Positions 45,258-60,903 of a DNA stretch of 64,000 nucleotides are shown here, piece by piece. A program made the translations under genes and the position numbers. The notes beneath the pieces were generated by a model that was not told the origin of the DNA, did not search any database, and saw only the letters and a list, made by a program, of their open reading frames with translations. Source of the stretch: Hygrophila difformis (lineage: Eukaryota; Streptophyta; Magnoliopsida; Lamiales; Acanthaceae); contig JAOANR010000014.1 in assembly GCA_030278955.1 (NCBI GenBank), forward strand, positions 40,499,453-40,563,452, given 5' to 3'. Position 1 is the stretch's first letter. The number at the start of each line of letters is the position of its first letter.

Positions 45258-46943
45258 AGAATGGGGGTATGATATCAAGTCATTACAGCTGTCTATTTGT
45301 ATGTACATATTTTATCCAGTCCTTTTCTGATCATCATTTTTCTTCTGAGTGTTTTCGTCGATGCTGAGTTCATTGCTATTTATTATCATTATCCATCATA
45401 ACCTTTATCTGCAATAAAACTGATCCATTTTCTGTTACCTAAGCATTCTTTTCTAATTCATCCTACAGAAGCAAAACCTTTGCTGGGTCAGTCCATAGAA
45501 GATGACGAGCACTTGGTTTATTGAAAATATGGTTTTTTTTTAAAAAAAAAAAAAAAAAATTATTTTTATTTTTATGTTAACCTGTTGTTTGATAATTACT
45601 CCTACAATTTTTATCTGGACAAGTTATTCATAGTTTATTCTATTGTAGGTACTTCTGGGATGTATATGTATAATGATTTTGAAAGAATTAAATTCAAAGG
45701 AGAAAGTACTGTCCAAATTCTCAAATGTTGCTTATGATTGATGCAAGACTTGTGAGAATGACACATGATGATAGAATCTAATTCCTTTTTCTCCTGGCAT
45801 TTGAGATGATAACAGATTATCTCTATAAAACTAATCCTCTGCTAAAGTTTCTTGTCAAAATATTAGTACTTAGTATGTATATAGTGGAACTGTATTATAA
45901 GAGTGCTTGGTTTATACTATTTGAATCATTGAATACATCTCCGAATTTGTATTTGAGGATATGGTTTTGTTGTTATTAGATGGTAGACAATGTTTATAAT
46001 GCCAAATCCTTGAAAAGGAATCCGATTTTGATATTGAAGCTGACATAAACACTGTAGTAATAGTAAATACCGCAGATGATGAGAGCAGTATCGTTGCAGC
46101 ATATGGATTATTTATCTTGTGGAGTGTGGGGGGTTCAATGTTTAAATAGATCTGATCTGAAATAGTGTTTAGTGATCTTACAATACAATGCAAAGGCACG
46201 AATTGTTTGTGTACTTCCGCAGAATTAGTAGGTTATATCACGTTTATTGATATTGTTTTGGCATGCAACGTAACATAGTATAGTAGTAGTACTCCATAAG
46301 GGTTTATAATTCGAAAATTAGAATGCTTTTCTCCACTACCTTTGGGAATCATTTAAAAATTACTCCATGTAGTGTAGTAGTAAATTACACGATGAGTATG
46401 ATGATGATATACATATATGCAGCGGTTTTCTCTTCTTTTATTTTCTTTCTTTTTTTCTTTTCCTTTCTTCTATTCTTTAGATAGATAGATAGATAGATAA
46501 TGCACACTTCATCCAAAGACATCGCTTTTCTAACCATAAATTTGTGTGTGAGAGTGACATCTAAATATCACACGTTTAAGATGAATGGTGACAACTAACT
46601 TTTTATCAACTTCAGTGGAATGAATAATGGTTTAGATTAAAAATGTGTGGCATACGGTAGACTTGTAGTGTGGGTCTGTGTCTGTGGTCAAATGTCTCTG
46701 TGCGTAAAAAACTTCAAACTTTAGAGAAGATAGATAGATGCAAGAAACAAAGAAAATAAAAGAAAGAGAACCCCACCACCAACCATTTGATGAATTATGC
46801 GTTTTGTTGAAGTTAAATACCAACCGGTCTATTAAAAATTTTCAAACTTTTTAATTATTAGCAATATATTATCTGGTAAATAATTGCCTTATTATCCGGT
46901 AAAAAATTTGCCTGTTTAAGTTATTATTATTATTATTATTATT
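45258..46943. other. 3' flank of the bHLH121-like gene and intergenic region
   Basis: It includes a T9A18 tract near 45,533-45,559 and an (AGAT)n microsatellite at about 46,478-46,500. No further gene was recognised. Confidence 0.55.
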
Positions 46944-46944
46944 T

Positions 46945-47140
46945 TTTACTTAATATCCTATCTAGGAAAAAGGTAGTGAGGACCTATGCCAGTATGGCAC
47001 ATAATTACAAATGGACCATGATGGAGGGATATGAGACTGAATAAGATTCGAACCCTCAACCTAGCGGGTGGAATTCGAACCCTCAACCTGAAGGTTGAGA
47101 GTTAGGGAACTTGGCCACTTGAGTCAAGTTTCCATCCCTA
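46945..47140 (-). mobile_element. tRNA-derived SINE with duplicated B-box segment
   Basis: It lies next to (ATT)n and T-rich sequence at the left and ends in CTTGGCCACTTGAGTCAAG at the right. The B-box complement ATTCGAACCCTCAACCT occurs twice, 29 bp apart (from about 47,045 and 47,074), an internal duplication not seen in the other copies. Confidence 0.7.
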
Positions 47141-47549
47141 TTTAGGTTAAATTTCAGTAAGTAATGATTGCATTACTTAACATATAGTAGTAAATTTTTA
47201 TTCTTACATTCCAATTAAACTTTTTTTGTAATAAATATTTAGAAACATCATTAATGTAGGGAAAAGAACAATATAAAAAAAATATAATATAAATACTAAA
47301 ATATACTAACAATTAGGGTGGAATACTTTTCTATTTTTGAAAAAGACTACTAAAATGAGAAATAGCAGTAGTAGTATTTTCTAAAATAATAAAATTATGG
47401 TAACTTTCTACTCCTCTATTTGGTAGGTGAAACCGTAGAAGCAGCCATGTCTGAATTTCTGATGTCTCGATGAGTCTCGTTATTACCGCACATCCTCCAC
47501 CAAATACAAAAACAAGACCCATTAACTACAGTCTACACTCTACAGTACC

Positions 47550-47591
<42 letters not shown>

Positions 47592-47695
47592 AAAATAATT
47601 TTCACCAAACTATTGGAAATTGCAAACTGGAATTCAAGTCTGAAAAGTGAAAACCATCCTCTCTAACCGAACCCCAGAATCTCCCATCCCCACCC
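47141..47695. other. Promoter region of the triosephosphate isomerase gene
   Basis: AT-rich with a T/C-rich tract at 47,550-47,600 just upstream of the gene. No TATA box was assigned. Confidence 0.5.
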
Positions 47696-50748
<3,053 letters not shown>

Positions 50749-51240
50749 TTTTTCTTGAATTGGCAAACAACAATTGGGGCATTTGCCTGTGTTATAATTT
50801 AGTACATTTGTCCACTTGTATCATTAAAGTTTTCACTGTTATGGTGCATGAGTTGAAATGTTTGAGCCTGATTCGTAATCTTCATCTACAAACTCCTCGA
50901 AAAATAAGCAAATAAAAAAGAGGCTTTTTTGCCTCAATTTTGATAACTTCGTGAATTTGTCTCTGTTTTTCTTCACATGGAAATTACTGTTAGAAATATT
51001 CCATGATGTTCTATTGGGGATTTTAATGATTTAACTTTGTGAAGGAATATTGGAATCCCCTTCTTTGAGTAGGTTGCAATTCAACAATAAAGTAGATTTA
51101 GGATTAAAATAAACCACACTCAAAGCACATAAAAACTAAGGTAGGCATGCTTCCAGTCTTAGTTTTGATCAGTCTGTGTGTCTGTCTGTTTCGGGATTGC
51201 AATTGCAAGGTGTTCCGTTGGGTTTGTAATAAGGAAAAAA
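50749..51240. other. TPI 3' flank and intergenic region
   Basis: No feature beyond the presumed TPI 3' UTR. Confidence 0.5.
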
Positions 51241-51663
51241 ATGGATGGGATTAATGGTAGGAAGCAAGGGTGGACGGGACGAACCACCTTCTCTACCACC
51301 ATATCCGGTCCTCCTCTTCATCTAGTGGCCATTTTCGCCATTGTCATCTTCTTGCTGCCAATCCCTCAATACTCATTGTACAAGGAACGGATGCATTCAA
51401 CTGCAATCAACCTCAAGATTCTACTCTATTTGGCATTTGTTCTCATAATCATTTTCCTGAGCTTGAGCCTGAGAAGAGATAGAGGGTGGCTTGGCACTTG
51501 GCCTTTGTCCAGCAAACCTGGGGGGCAACAGAGGCTGCTGCAGGAGGAGTCGTCGGCCCGTGGAGTTTCGGGATTCCCATGGGGTGCAGCGGTGCTGGTG
51601 GTGGTGCTACTTGTGCTGCTGTCTTACCAGTCTTCCTTTCAGTCCAAGTGGTTTCCTCTGTAA
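51241..51663 (+). CDS. Small predicted membrane protein, unknown function
   Basis: A 140-residue frame from ATG 51,241 (MDGINGRKQGW); the frame is open further upstream but without an ATG. Three hydrophobic segments are visible: HLVAIFAIVIFLLPIPQ, ILLYLAFVLIIIFLSLS and AAVLVVVLLVLLSYQS near the end. A basic stretch RRDRGW and a Gly/Gln-rich linker separate the last two. The pattern suits a small endomembrane or plasma-membrane protein. I do not recognise the family. Intronless and isolated between TPI and the ERD2-like gene. Confidence 0.65.
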   Translation: MDGINGRKQGWTGRTTFSTTISGPPLHLVAIFAIVIFLLPIPQYSLYKERMHSTAINLKILLYLAFVLIIIFLSLSLRRDRGWLGTWPLSSKPGGQQRLLQEESSARGVSGFPWGAAVLVVVLLVLLSYQSSFQSKWFPL

Positions 51664-51699
51664 AGATTAATGGATGGGAGGCTCACACCTAAAACCAAT

Positions 51700-52038
51700 T
51701 GGTGATAGGTAGAGTTGCTCTCAATCCATATAAGGTAGTAATGGGGAACCATTATAACCGATGTGGGATAAACCCAACATCCTCCTCTTGTTGCCGATTA
51801 CTACTAGTACATACAATCATTTGTCACATACCTATGAGTATGAGTCTGTCAATTCTATGTATGTATTGCTCTTTTCATTCATATATTTTCTTGAATCAAT
51901 GTCCATCTTCTGCTTTGCTTTGAAATAAATAAAAATAATAGTAATATGCACGATGCTAGCACACAGCCACACACAGTAAGCATTTATCAACTGGCGAAGA
52001 TTATGGCTGATTTCATGGTTTCCTGATGAATCTGAGAA

Positions 52039-52069
<31 letters not shown>

Positions 52070-52494
52070 CCGACAAATTAATGCAAATTCGGGTTTATGT
52101 CGCTTTTTCATGTTCCTGAGGTTGACGAATAGCAATTACCATGTCTGATTTTGTCCAACAACTCAACATTAAAGTTCAACAATCCCATCCCATTGTAAAT
52201 TTGTAATAGTAATAGTGGATGAGTATTTCCCATGTTTGACTTGTTGACTTGTATACACACTATTCGTTTTTCGTGTGTGTATTCACTCCACTTTCGTCCC
52301 ATTCTCTCTATATTCTATTCATTTCATTCCATTCGGCTCTCAACCATCAAAGATCAAACGCTTTCTTCCTCCCTTTCTTCTCTAACTTCCTAACCCTTGT
52401 GTCTTTTCCTCTTCTTATTCTCCGTACTCCATCCCCACCAAAAATCAACTAAGCTCATCATACTGTTAATTTATTGCTTCATTGGGCGTGGATT
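51700..52494. other. Intergenic region and 5' leader of the ERD2-like gene
   Basis: It contains an A-run at about 52,048-52,069 and a C/T-rich stretch (52,255-52,440) that probably covers the transcription start and leader of the ERD2-like gene. Confidence 0.5.
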
Positions 52495-55318
52495 ATGGGG
52501 TTGCCCAGGAGACCAATCCAGGCGGTGTCGATTTGGGTGCGCCGCCAACCGCCCAAGGTCAAGGCGTTTCTTGCCGTCATTGGCGGCATGGCCGCGCTTG
52601 TTCTCCTCCGCGCAATTGTTCATGACCACGATAACCTCTTTATTGCGGCGGAGGCTGTGCACTCCATCGGGATTGCCGTCCTTATTTATAAATTGATGAA
52701 GGAGAAGACTTGTGCTGGTAAAGTTTCAGCCTTTTCTAGATTTGGGGGTCGGGCAAAATTGATGCTATGCTGGCAGCAGCCGAAGGGGGTTTATTTCTTG
52801 TTTCATTTTCCTTCTTCACATTCACTGACGAAAAAAAATCTGGAATTTTCTATTATTCTTGATTTGATATGTTGATATGTTGCTCTGTTTTCTTCAATTG
52901 CTTTTCATCCTACTTTATTTGGTCTGAGTGATAAAGATCTAATCTTTCTGCCTAGAGAAAATTGTACTCGATGAATGATAACAATTCTGGCTTAGTTCAA
53001 TTCATCAGCTCTGAAGTAAGCGACGGACAAAGAAAGTAGCCAGTGTTATCAGGATTCATGATATAGTTTCCTTATATTTAGTTAACATTCCATCACTCTA
53101 ATGTTCAACCTTGGATCATGTATGATAGGCACCATCAGCCAACTGTGTTGCGTACTTGCATCTGCAATTTCCAGTTCTTTAGGTTCCTTAACATTTTTAG
53201 GGCTTTAAATTTATTTGCTATGAACTGTTTTGGAGCTATGATTGAGGTGTATGCTAGTTGCCCAAATCAATTCTTTGGTCCGGTACTATGAAGTTCAGAT
53301 GGTTAGTTAGCCTGAAAATTGTTTTCTGTTGATATTTAATGTGATGACAAAAACCAATGTTTCAACCATGTGTTGTCTGATATAGATAATCAGCTTGCTC
53401 CACCATTTCGTGTATCTAATTAACTGCATTGTTTTCACAAAATGCCCCTTCCCGCTATCTTGTGAAGTGTAGACTGATTGCTGCATAATGTTTGTGTGTT
53501 TTTTTTCCCTTAGTTTATTGCCTTTTAATGTTTGTGTGTTTTTTACCCTTAGTTTTATTTCCTTTTATACAAGCACACTTTTATATATTTATATATTTCT
53601 TTTTCACTATGTGAATGGTTGTTGCTGATTGGATTCTATTTTCTATATTGATTCTACGGCAGGACTTTCGCTAAAATCCCAGGAATTAACGGCTATCTTT
53701 TTGGCTGTTAGATTGTATTGTAGCATTGTCATGGAATTCGACATTCACACGTTACTTGACCTGGCTACATTTGTTACAACATTGTGGGTTATTTATATGA
53801 TCCGTTTTAGACTGAAATCGAGTTACATGGAGGATAAAGACAATTTTGCACTATACTACTTGGTAAGCCCTTTAATAATTTTGGACTATTGAGTTTTGAC
53901 AACAAAAGGGGTTGTCTGAAGTGGTAATATGTCACAGAAACATGCTGATAGGAGTTATGACATCTTAGTTTATCTTCTTCATTTTTGTCTGTTCATGTGT
54001 TGAAATATAATATTAGTTTTGGAAAACTTAACAACATATACATAAATATGTCTTCGTGTTAGTATAACTTTTTGTTGGCATGGGAATTCAAAATTTCAAA
54101 CTAAATTGGATCTTTTTAGGAAAAGAAATGAAAAAAAAAAAGGTCGAAAGTGTTTCACTTGTAAATTTTAACACAAATTCAGCATGTAATGTCTTAGAAG
54201 AATTATTATTTGATGTATGGTATACATCTTCCTAAGAGCATAAGCTTTTATGTTAGAGGGCCATTTGATCAATTTTATTTGAATCACGATCCGTAGTTTT
54301 TACTGATACTGATTTCTAAGTGATTTTATACAGGTGGTTCCGTGTGCTGTCTTAGCTTTACTAATCCACCCAGCTACGGTACATCATATAGTCAACAGGA
54401 TGTTCTGGGCTTTCTGCGTTTACCTCGAAGCTGTTTCAGTGCTACCTCAACTGCGTGTCATGCAAAACACAAAGGTATGATTTAAGCACTGACTAATATT
54501 TTCATTGCAATTCAAATCCTCATTAAAAATTGTGGGGAACTGTAATGACAATTGACTTTTGAATTGTCTTGGTGGCAGATTGTTGAACCATTTACGGCTC
54601 ATTACGTATTTGCATTGGGTGTTGCAAGGTTCTTGAGCTGTGCTCACTGGGTTCTTCAGGTATGGTTTTGTGGAAACTGGAATCATCAATGGAATGCTAA
54701 AAGCTTTTTAATCACAAATTAGAGTGGTAATATTTGTAAAATGTTGGATTCATTTACTATAAATTTCTCGTATTTGGTATTTCTTTTCATTTCTAGACTT
54801 GTATGATCTTTTTACCCATCAAAAGTGAAAATACGATATTCATGTAACAATGGAATTATGCAATATAGAATATGGTTGGAAATGGCTATTACTTTTACGC
54901 ATAATCCCCATACAAACCAAAAACTTGTGATTAACCCTTTAGGTCAATTACCACTATTGTAAGCATGAATTTAGAACTCTGGTGTAACTATATATGTATG
55001 TTCTGGTTTGCTACTCAGGTTCTGGACACCCGTGGCCGTCTCCTTGTAGCAATGGGCTATGGACTTTGGCCACCGATGGTTCTTATGTCAGAGATCGTTC
55101 AGACATTCATCCTGGCTGACTTTTGCTATTACTACGTAAAAAGGTTAGGAAAGCTTATTGCACCATTTGATCTTCAAACCTATATATGAATTCATTTATT
55201 TAATTTAATTTTTTCATTTTTAAACAAAAGGGGTTCATCTTAATTTTAACGATGGGTTTTGAACTGCAGTGTGTTCGGCGGACAGCTTGTGATGCGCCTT
55301 CCTTCTGGCGTTGTGTGA
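52495..55318 (+). CDS. ERD2-like (ER lumen protein-retaining receptor family) membrane protein
   Basis: Six exons: 52,495-52,717, 53,663-53,862, 54,334-54,474, 54,579-54,659, 55,019-55,143 and 55,270-55,318. They join in phase to 272 residues. The K/HDEL-receptor fold is evident in the order IGIAVLIYKLMKEKTCAGLS, KSQELTAIFLAVRLYCSIVM, EFDIHTLLDLATFVTTLWVI, VYLEAVSVLPQLRVMQ and a last helix SEIVQTFILADFCYYYVKS. An extra N-terminal part (MGLPRRPIQAVSIWVRRQPP and a hydrophobic segment) makes it longer than true ERD2 (about 215 residues), as in the plant ERD2-like subgroup. Seven or more membrane helices are expected, in Golgi/ER. Whether it binds HDEL ligands is not known from sequence. Confidence 0.92.
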
Positions 55319-55830
55319 TGATATGATGACCTGTTGGTGATTGTATTAAAGTTATACCACTTGACTTGGCCACTTTTCTTTTTCGGTTCTTATATAGTGT
55401 ACAAATCTGATTGGGGCAGTGGATCGATTTTTGGTTTTTGTTATTGTAAGCCTTGAGACAGTTAATGGATCAATGATGCAAATGTTTTTTGTATTATTGT
55501 GGAGTGTTTGGTTTCATGATGCTTTTTTTAGGATCAACATAATGGAGTTGAAATTAGTGATGGAAGTGAAGGCCTTTTTGGATAGTAAAATGATACATAC
55601 TCTCTACTCCATATTTGTGAGGAACATAAATTAATGTAGAAGACATTTGTTGGTACTATGTATGATGTACTCCTATTTGGAGGTGGTTATTAACTAGTTT
55701 GATGTGTGGAGCAATTATTCTCTCAAGTTAGAAGTGAGGCAAATTCCAAATTGGATGGCCAAGTGGAGCAGCTTCTTCTTCATCAGTTGAGGCGTTGAGC
55801 ATGTTTGTTTGTTTGTTTGTTTGTTTGTTT

Positions 55831-55871
<41 letters not shown>

Positions 55872-56175
55872 GTTTGGATAATTTGTTGGGCTGCTACCTA
55901 GCAGCTAAAGATGTAGTATTAGTACATGCATGAACTTCCTACTTCCTAGGCAAATAGTACTATATAGTATAGTGTTGTGTTGTACTATTATGATGTCTAA
56001 TCGTGTTTGGACGTTGAGCTGCTTGGGATTTGGGAATTAGTGTGTATTTATTTGGCTGAGTCGTTTAATAAATAAGTTTGGGGACATGAGTAGCTTGTTG
56101 AGACTAGTTTCAGTAGTTGCTCCTTCCCATAAAATTGATAATAAGAGCAAAGTATTTTTAAGGATAAGGTGTATG
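55319..56175. other. 3' flank of the ERD2-like gene with TTTG microsatellite and T35 run
   Basis: (TTTG)n at about 55,804-55,831 runs directly into 35 consecutive T (55,832-55,866). No gene. Confidence 0.7.
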
Positions 56176-56183
56176 ATAGTGCG

Positions 56184-56922
56184 TAGGGGTGTTAATGAGC
56201 CAGGGTAGTTCGGGAACAGTTCGAGCTGGTTCGGTTAAAATTCGACTCGAATAGGCTCGACTTGAGTTCGAGTTCGACTCGAATAATTGACAAACCAAGC
56301 CGAACACCTTTGAGTTCGGCTCGAAAAGCTCGCAAACAGGCTCATGTTCTATTAAGTTACAATACAAGTCTCATATTCTACATGTCATTTAAAATGTACT
56401 GTACTAGTACTGTATTTGTTTAGACTTTTTTTTTGGTGAACAGTATTTGTTTAGACTTTAAAATAAATAAAATAAATATAGACTACATTTCCCACAGCCC
56501 TAACCTATACAATTAATGCATCATCTTTAAAGGGATATGACATGAAGGTTCCGAGACATATTTTTTTATTAGTAAATATAGAAATTATATAAAATATTAT
56601 TCCGGATCAAATATGACATCTTTATTGGGACAGACAGAATAATTTTTAAATTATAAATATATTTTTAAAATTATTTAAATATGTAGATTAAATAAAATAT
56701 AATTAAATATATGCAATATATTAAATATAATTTCTTTTATAAATTATGTGAGAATGAAAATGATATTGTTCGAGCTCGGCTCGATTTGATCAAAGTTCGG
56801 TCAACGCTCGGCTCGAAGTAACTCGGCCAACGTTCGACTCGGTCAAAGCTCGGCTCGAATTCTTATAAGCTCAAGCCGAGCTTACCATTATTCAGTCTTG
56901 GCTCGGCTCGTTGACACGCCTA
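56184..56922. mobile_element. Non-autonomous hAT-type element with subterminal repeats
   Basis: Ends TAGGGGTGTTAATGAGCC and (reverse complement) TAGGCGTGTCAACGAGCC are flanked by 8-mers ATAGTGCG (56,176) and ATAGTATG (56,923). Both subterminal zones are packed with short units such as GGCTCG, TTCGAG and CTCGGCTCGA in both orientations, which is typical for hAT transposase-binding regions. No transposase is encoded. A 14-bp retroposed insertion lies inside. Confidence 0.78.
56429..56442 (-). mobile_element. 14-bp micro-retroposon
   Basis: TTTTTTGGTGAACA is flanked by the perfect 17-bp direct repeat GTATTTGTTTAGACTTT (56,412-56,428 and 56,443-56,459). GGTGAAC next to the T-run equals the 3' end of the SINE at 42,755. 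It is a retroposition truncated to about eight bases plus tail. Confidence 0.75.
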
Positions 56923-57022
56923 ATAGTATGATACCAAGATTTTATTAATGAAATTGCCATCATTAATGTAACTCCTAAATAGGATGACTAAATTTGTCAA
57001 ATCACATCTTGTATCGTTATAC

Positions 57023-58173
57023 TTTTTTTTTTCTTTTTTTTTTTTGTGAAAGTGACGCTAAGCGTCGGCGAAGGGAAGAACCAAAACTAAAAAAGCTACA
57101 GAACAGAGACAAAGGAAAAAAGCGAAGATACAGAGCAATCAAGAATCAAAACCGCGGGAACCAAACGCCCGCTCTATCTGCAGCTAGCACCGATGCCACC
57201 TCATCTGGAGGAAAAGCCCAAGAGGTAAAGAACTTCTCCATCCTCGCACCATACTTGGCTAAAGAGTCTGCTATCGCATTCCCTTCGCGCAATATATGGT
57301 ACCAACAGATCCCATGAAGCTGAGAGCAATAATCAGCGATCTTAAAAGCCAACGGATGCAACCAATGCCCACTAGGCGTACCATTTCGAAGAATTCTCAA
57401 GGCCTCCATGGAGTCGGAATAGCAAGCAACATCTTCAATCCCCAAGGCTAGAAGACGTTGTAGACCATTCATAATGCCATGAAGTTCAGCGACTAGGTTG
57501 GAGGCAACACCTACCGAACACACAAAACCTTCAATCCACCTACCATCCTCATCCCGAATAACTCTACCAAAGCCGGCAGCACCTGAATTACCCAACGAGC
57601 TACCATCCACATGGAGTACATAACGCTGAGCTCCCAATGGATTCCAAGACACCCACCTTGGAGAAACAACCTGAGGCAGCTTCGCAAAAACCCTACTATA
57701 TGACTCTCCCAAATAGTGAGCCGCATGAACAGTGCCCTCAACGTCCACGACCTCACCTTTCATGACCACTGCATTTCGCCCTTTCCACACTTCCCACAGA
57801 ATAGCCCAATACAAGCCTGTCCATCCCCGACAAATCATCATAAAGCTACTAGCAATATCCCCAACATCCTCCTGCCACCAATTTGTCTTAAATAACCCAA
57901 ACCTCTTCCACACTGCCACGGCCAAGGAGCAATGGAAGAATAAATGGTGGGTAGATTCTTGGTGCAGCCCACAGACCTCACACAGGTCTGAATTTGCAAG
58001 GCATCTATGGCACCTAACCACATTGGTAGGAAGGGCATTATGGATGATCAACGACAGAAGAAAATAAATCTTCTCCGGTGCTTGAATACGCCACACCCAA
58101 CTGCGATTTGCATCCCTCAATAGCCCTCTTTGCTTCAGCAACCAAGCGTATCCATCTTTAACCTTATAACGCC
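57023..58173 (-). mobile_element. 5'-truncated L1-type LINE with 18-bp target duplication
   Basis: The element is flanked by the perfect repeat CATCTTGTATCGTTATAC (57,005-57,022 and 58,174-58,191). A poly-T run at the left is its poly(A) tail. The 3' UTR begins after 57,146 and includes the hairpin GACGCTAAGCGTC. The coding frame is open right up to the truncation point, so the copy is young. Confidence 0.93.
57146..58172 (-). pseudogene. LINE ORF2 C-terminal fragment: zinc-binding region and RNase H
   Basis: An uninterrupted frame of about 340 residues covering only the 3' end of ORF2. The zf-RVT region has CHRCLANSDLCEVCG... HHLFFHC. The RNase H domain has YVLHVDGSSLGNSGAAGFG, a Glu in LVAELHGI, CYSDSMEAL and GNAIADSLA, so the D-E-D-D set is present. 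Endonuclease and reverse transcriptase are absent through 5' truncation. Confidence 0.92.
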
Positions 58174-58247
58174 CATCTTGTATCGTTATACTTTGAAAAC
58201 TCTAAATTTCGAAAAGAAGTTAACTTTTTAATGGTGATTTTATTTTA

Positions 58248-58248
58248 G

Positions 58249-58313
<65 letters not shown>
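58248..58313. repeat. (TTA)n microsatellite
   Basis: About 21 uninterrupted TTA units. Confidence 0.95.
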
Positions 58314-58314
<1 letters not shown>

Positions 58315-58817
58315 CAAATCACATACTATGATTGTCATAAAATATAACGCTTAGCTTGATCATACATGAACTAATTAATTATAAAGGGATGAAGGCTCCC
58401 ACATGCAAATAATAATTTAACTTTGAGGTTAGAAATTTGAAATTTTCATTAGGAGCAGCCTAAATTTCCTATGGAGTGCTATCATTTTTAAACAATTAAT
58501 GTCAAAATTATTGAATGGAACAATGATATATAGTATATGTAGAATTAGAATATTGATCGGCAAAATCCCCTGCACAAACCTCTTTTAAAATTATTAACAA
58601 TTTCATTGCAGATGCAGCTGTTAAAGCACCAAACGACGAGCAGTCTGCTCTGCTCTGCAAGGATTGGTCATTTAGCCTGGTAGGTGTTACGTTTTTATTG
58701 GTAGCAAATCCCTATCCATTTGAAGATCAAGGATTTATTTACTACCAAGTAGGAGTATTTATTTATTGTATAGTTCCTAGATTATTAAGTAATACTACTA
58801 CTACTACTACTATAATA
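58314..58817. other. Intergenic region
   Basis: No gene recognised. It ends in a short (CTA)n tract next to a MITE. Confidence 0.5.
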
Positions 58818-59076
58818 CTTCCTCCGTTCCTTTTTATTTGACATGGACGGAATGAGTTTTGTTACTGTTCATTGAGTAATTTTGATTCGACTTTTTAATA
58901 CAATTATTTAGGATAAAACATAGTCAAGTGGGATCTTGTTGTATTCGTTTAATCGCATAGATTTAGAATATCAATTTTCATAATTTTTACTTATACGCAA
59001 TTTGAGTTATTGATGATTAAAAATATATATTTAATTGCGTGAAATGTGGGTACGTGACAATTATAAAAGAACGAGG
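58818..59076. mobile_element. Stowaway-like MITE (inverted relative to its neighbour)
   Basis: It starts CTTCCTCCGTTCC after a TA and ends near ACGAGG before TA. The interior AACATAGTCAAGTGGGATCT is the reverse complement of the interior of the copies at 59,753 and 33,693. Confidence 0.65.
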
Positions 59077-59752
59077 TATATACATAATAATAAATCGAAG
59101 AAAGTTGGTGAGTGAGGTGGAGATGGAAGTGGAGGCAAGCCAAGTTTGGCAAAGATTGATTCCTCCTCCTCCTCCTGTAGACTGTAGACTGTATGTAGTA
59201 GAAGTTGTTGAGACGTTTTTTCTCCTGTCCTATCCACACCACACCACACCACCACACCACACTGTCCTATTTCTCCTACCTTATTAATTCCAGCCTCTAA
59301 ACAGCTGTCTTGTCTCGTGTCCACAATCCATCACTTTTACAAATTGTTTATTGAATCCAAACTTTTTTGGACGGTCATGAAACAAATTTTCTGAGGTTAA
59401 ATCATTTTAGGCCAGCCTTATAGTATAGTAGTATTTGGATAGAGTGGTTTTCCCTAGGGAAAGGGAATAAAAACTTTTTTTAAAAAAAAAATGGAAAATG
59501 AAATTACGTGTTGTGTAATTATTTTCTGACTTGTTTGTTTTATAGTAGTGTTTTAATTTAAGGGCCTGTTGTATTTCTAACTGGCAAAAATGTATCTTCA
59601 ATACAATTGTGTGTGTAGAGGACTGATTTACAACAACAACAAGGGTGATGAATTAATGTGGTCCTGTGCATATAACCATTGGTGATGGAGGAAACCGACA
59701 AGGCCTCGCTCTTTTGTAAGTATATATACACTCTATGGGATGATCACTCATA
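59077..59752. other. Intergenic region with CCACA repeats
   Basis: It contains (CCTCCT)n near 59,160 and a short CACACCACACCACAC tract near 59,234-59,262, plus T7A10 near 59,475. The overlapping small frames are by-products of these repeats. Confidence 0.55.
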
Positions 59753-60012
59753 CTCCCTCCATTTTTTAAAGATTGCAACATTCATGTGTTTCACGTTATT
59801 CATTACATATTTTTAAAGCTTAATATATCAAATTGTATAAAAATAAAAAAGTATAAAATTTGATATTCAAAATACGAATCTAACAAGATCCCAACTTGAC
59901 TATGTTTTATCTTATATAACTGTATTAAAAATTTCAATCAAAATTACACAATGAATTATAGTAACAACTATACAAATAATGTTTTATCTATTTCAAAACG
60001 GATCGTTGGGAG
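59753..60012. mobile_element. Stowaway-like MITE with TA duplication
   Basis: Inverted ends CTCCCTCCATTTT and AAAACGGATCGTTGGGAG, flanked by TA (59,751-59,752 and 60,013-60,014). Confidence 0.75.
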
Positions 60013-60241
60013 TATATAACTAATGCATCTAAAAGTTTACTTCAAGCTAGCTAAGTTCGTGTGTTAAAATAATAAATAATCCATATAAATGCTAGTATTT
60101 AATTTGTAGTAGTATTTGATCATTTTGTTATATAAATATATGCAAGGGGTTTGACAATCCTAGCCCTTCATTATTATTCGGTACGTGTTCCGCGAGGCAA
60201 GCTTCGATTAAGGGTACGTGGTTAATAATGGCATCGAAACA

Positions 60242-60349
60242 ATGACGCCGCCGATGCTGCTGTGGTTGGAAAGCTTGATGAGTTCATCACCAGAATGTCA
60301 TCGTCCTCGTGGTGCAACCATGTTGCCAAATGATGAATTATCATACTAA
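60242..60349 (+). CDS. Possible 35-residue small ORF
   Basis: ATG-to-stop frame beginning MTPPMLLWLESLMSSS and ending NDELSY. It lies in an island (about 60,180-60,340) clearly richer in G+C than its surroundings, which is the only reason to list it. I do not recognise it. It could be a real small-peptide gene, an exon fragment of a decayed gene, or chance. Confidence 0.25.
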   Translation: MTPPMLLWLESLMSSSPECHRPRGATMLPNDELSY

Positions 60350-60903
60350 CTGTTTATAGATGTAGTCATGTTATTACAGGGGGGAAATGGACATTAATTA
60401 GGGTTCCAAATATGTGGGATATCGATTCATGTGGAACTTAAATTAAGAAATTTTAAAAGTTTGTTGTTCATATATATGACTAGCTAGCTAATAAGTAACG
60501 CTTAAATTAGATCATTGATTTGTACGTGTGTTAACTTGTAGTATGTTATTGATTCTATGAAACATGAGCATTACATTTTGTTTGAAAACTAAATTGAAGT
60601 CAATTATTGATGCACGGAAATATATATATATATATATTTAAAAACTTACTAAAACTATAGGATATTATACCTCTCAATCTGCGAAAACTTCTTAAAGGAC
60701 ATTTGTTTCTAAAAGACTTTGTTTGATCTAAACTGATGTTTGGTAAAAAGCTTATTAGAATAGCTGATTGTAACCAATCAGCAAATTTTAAAAAAGCTCA
60801 CAATTGCAGCATTTTGGAATGACGACCTATTGCGTACAATTATGTTATTTACAGTTTTACACACTCTACCAAAGGGCTACATATGTCTTTTGTTTTATTT
60901 TAT
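60350..60903. other. AT-rich intergenic region
   Basis: Contains an (AT)n tract near 60,621-60,640. No gene recognised. Confidence 0.5.

Noticed and set aside
59061..59324. Overlapping frames rich in Pro and His
   Set aside because: Produced by CCTCCT and CCACA simple repeats.
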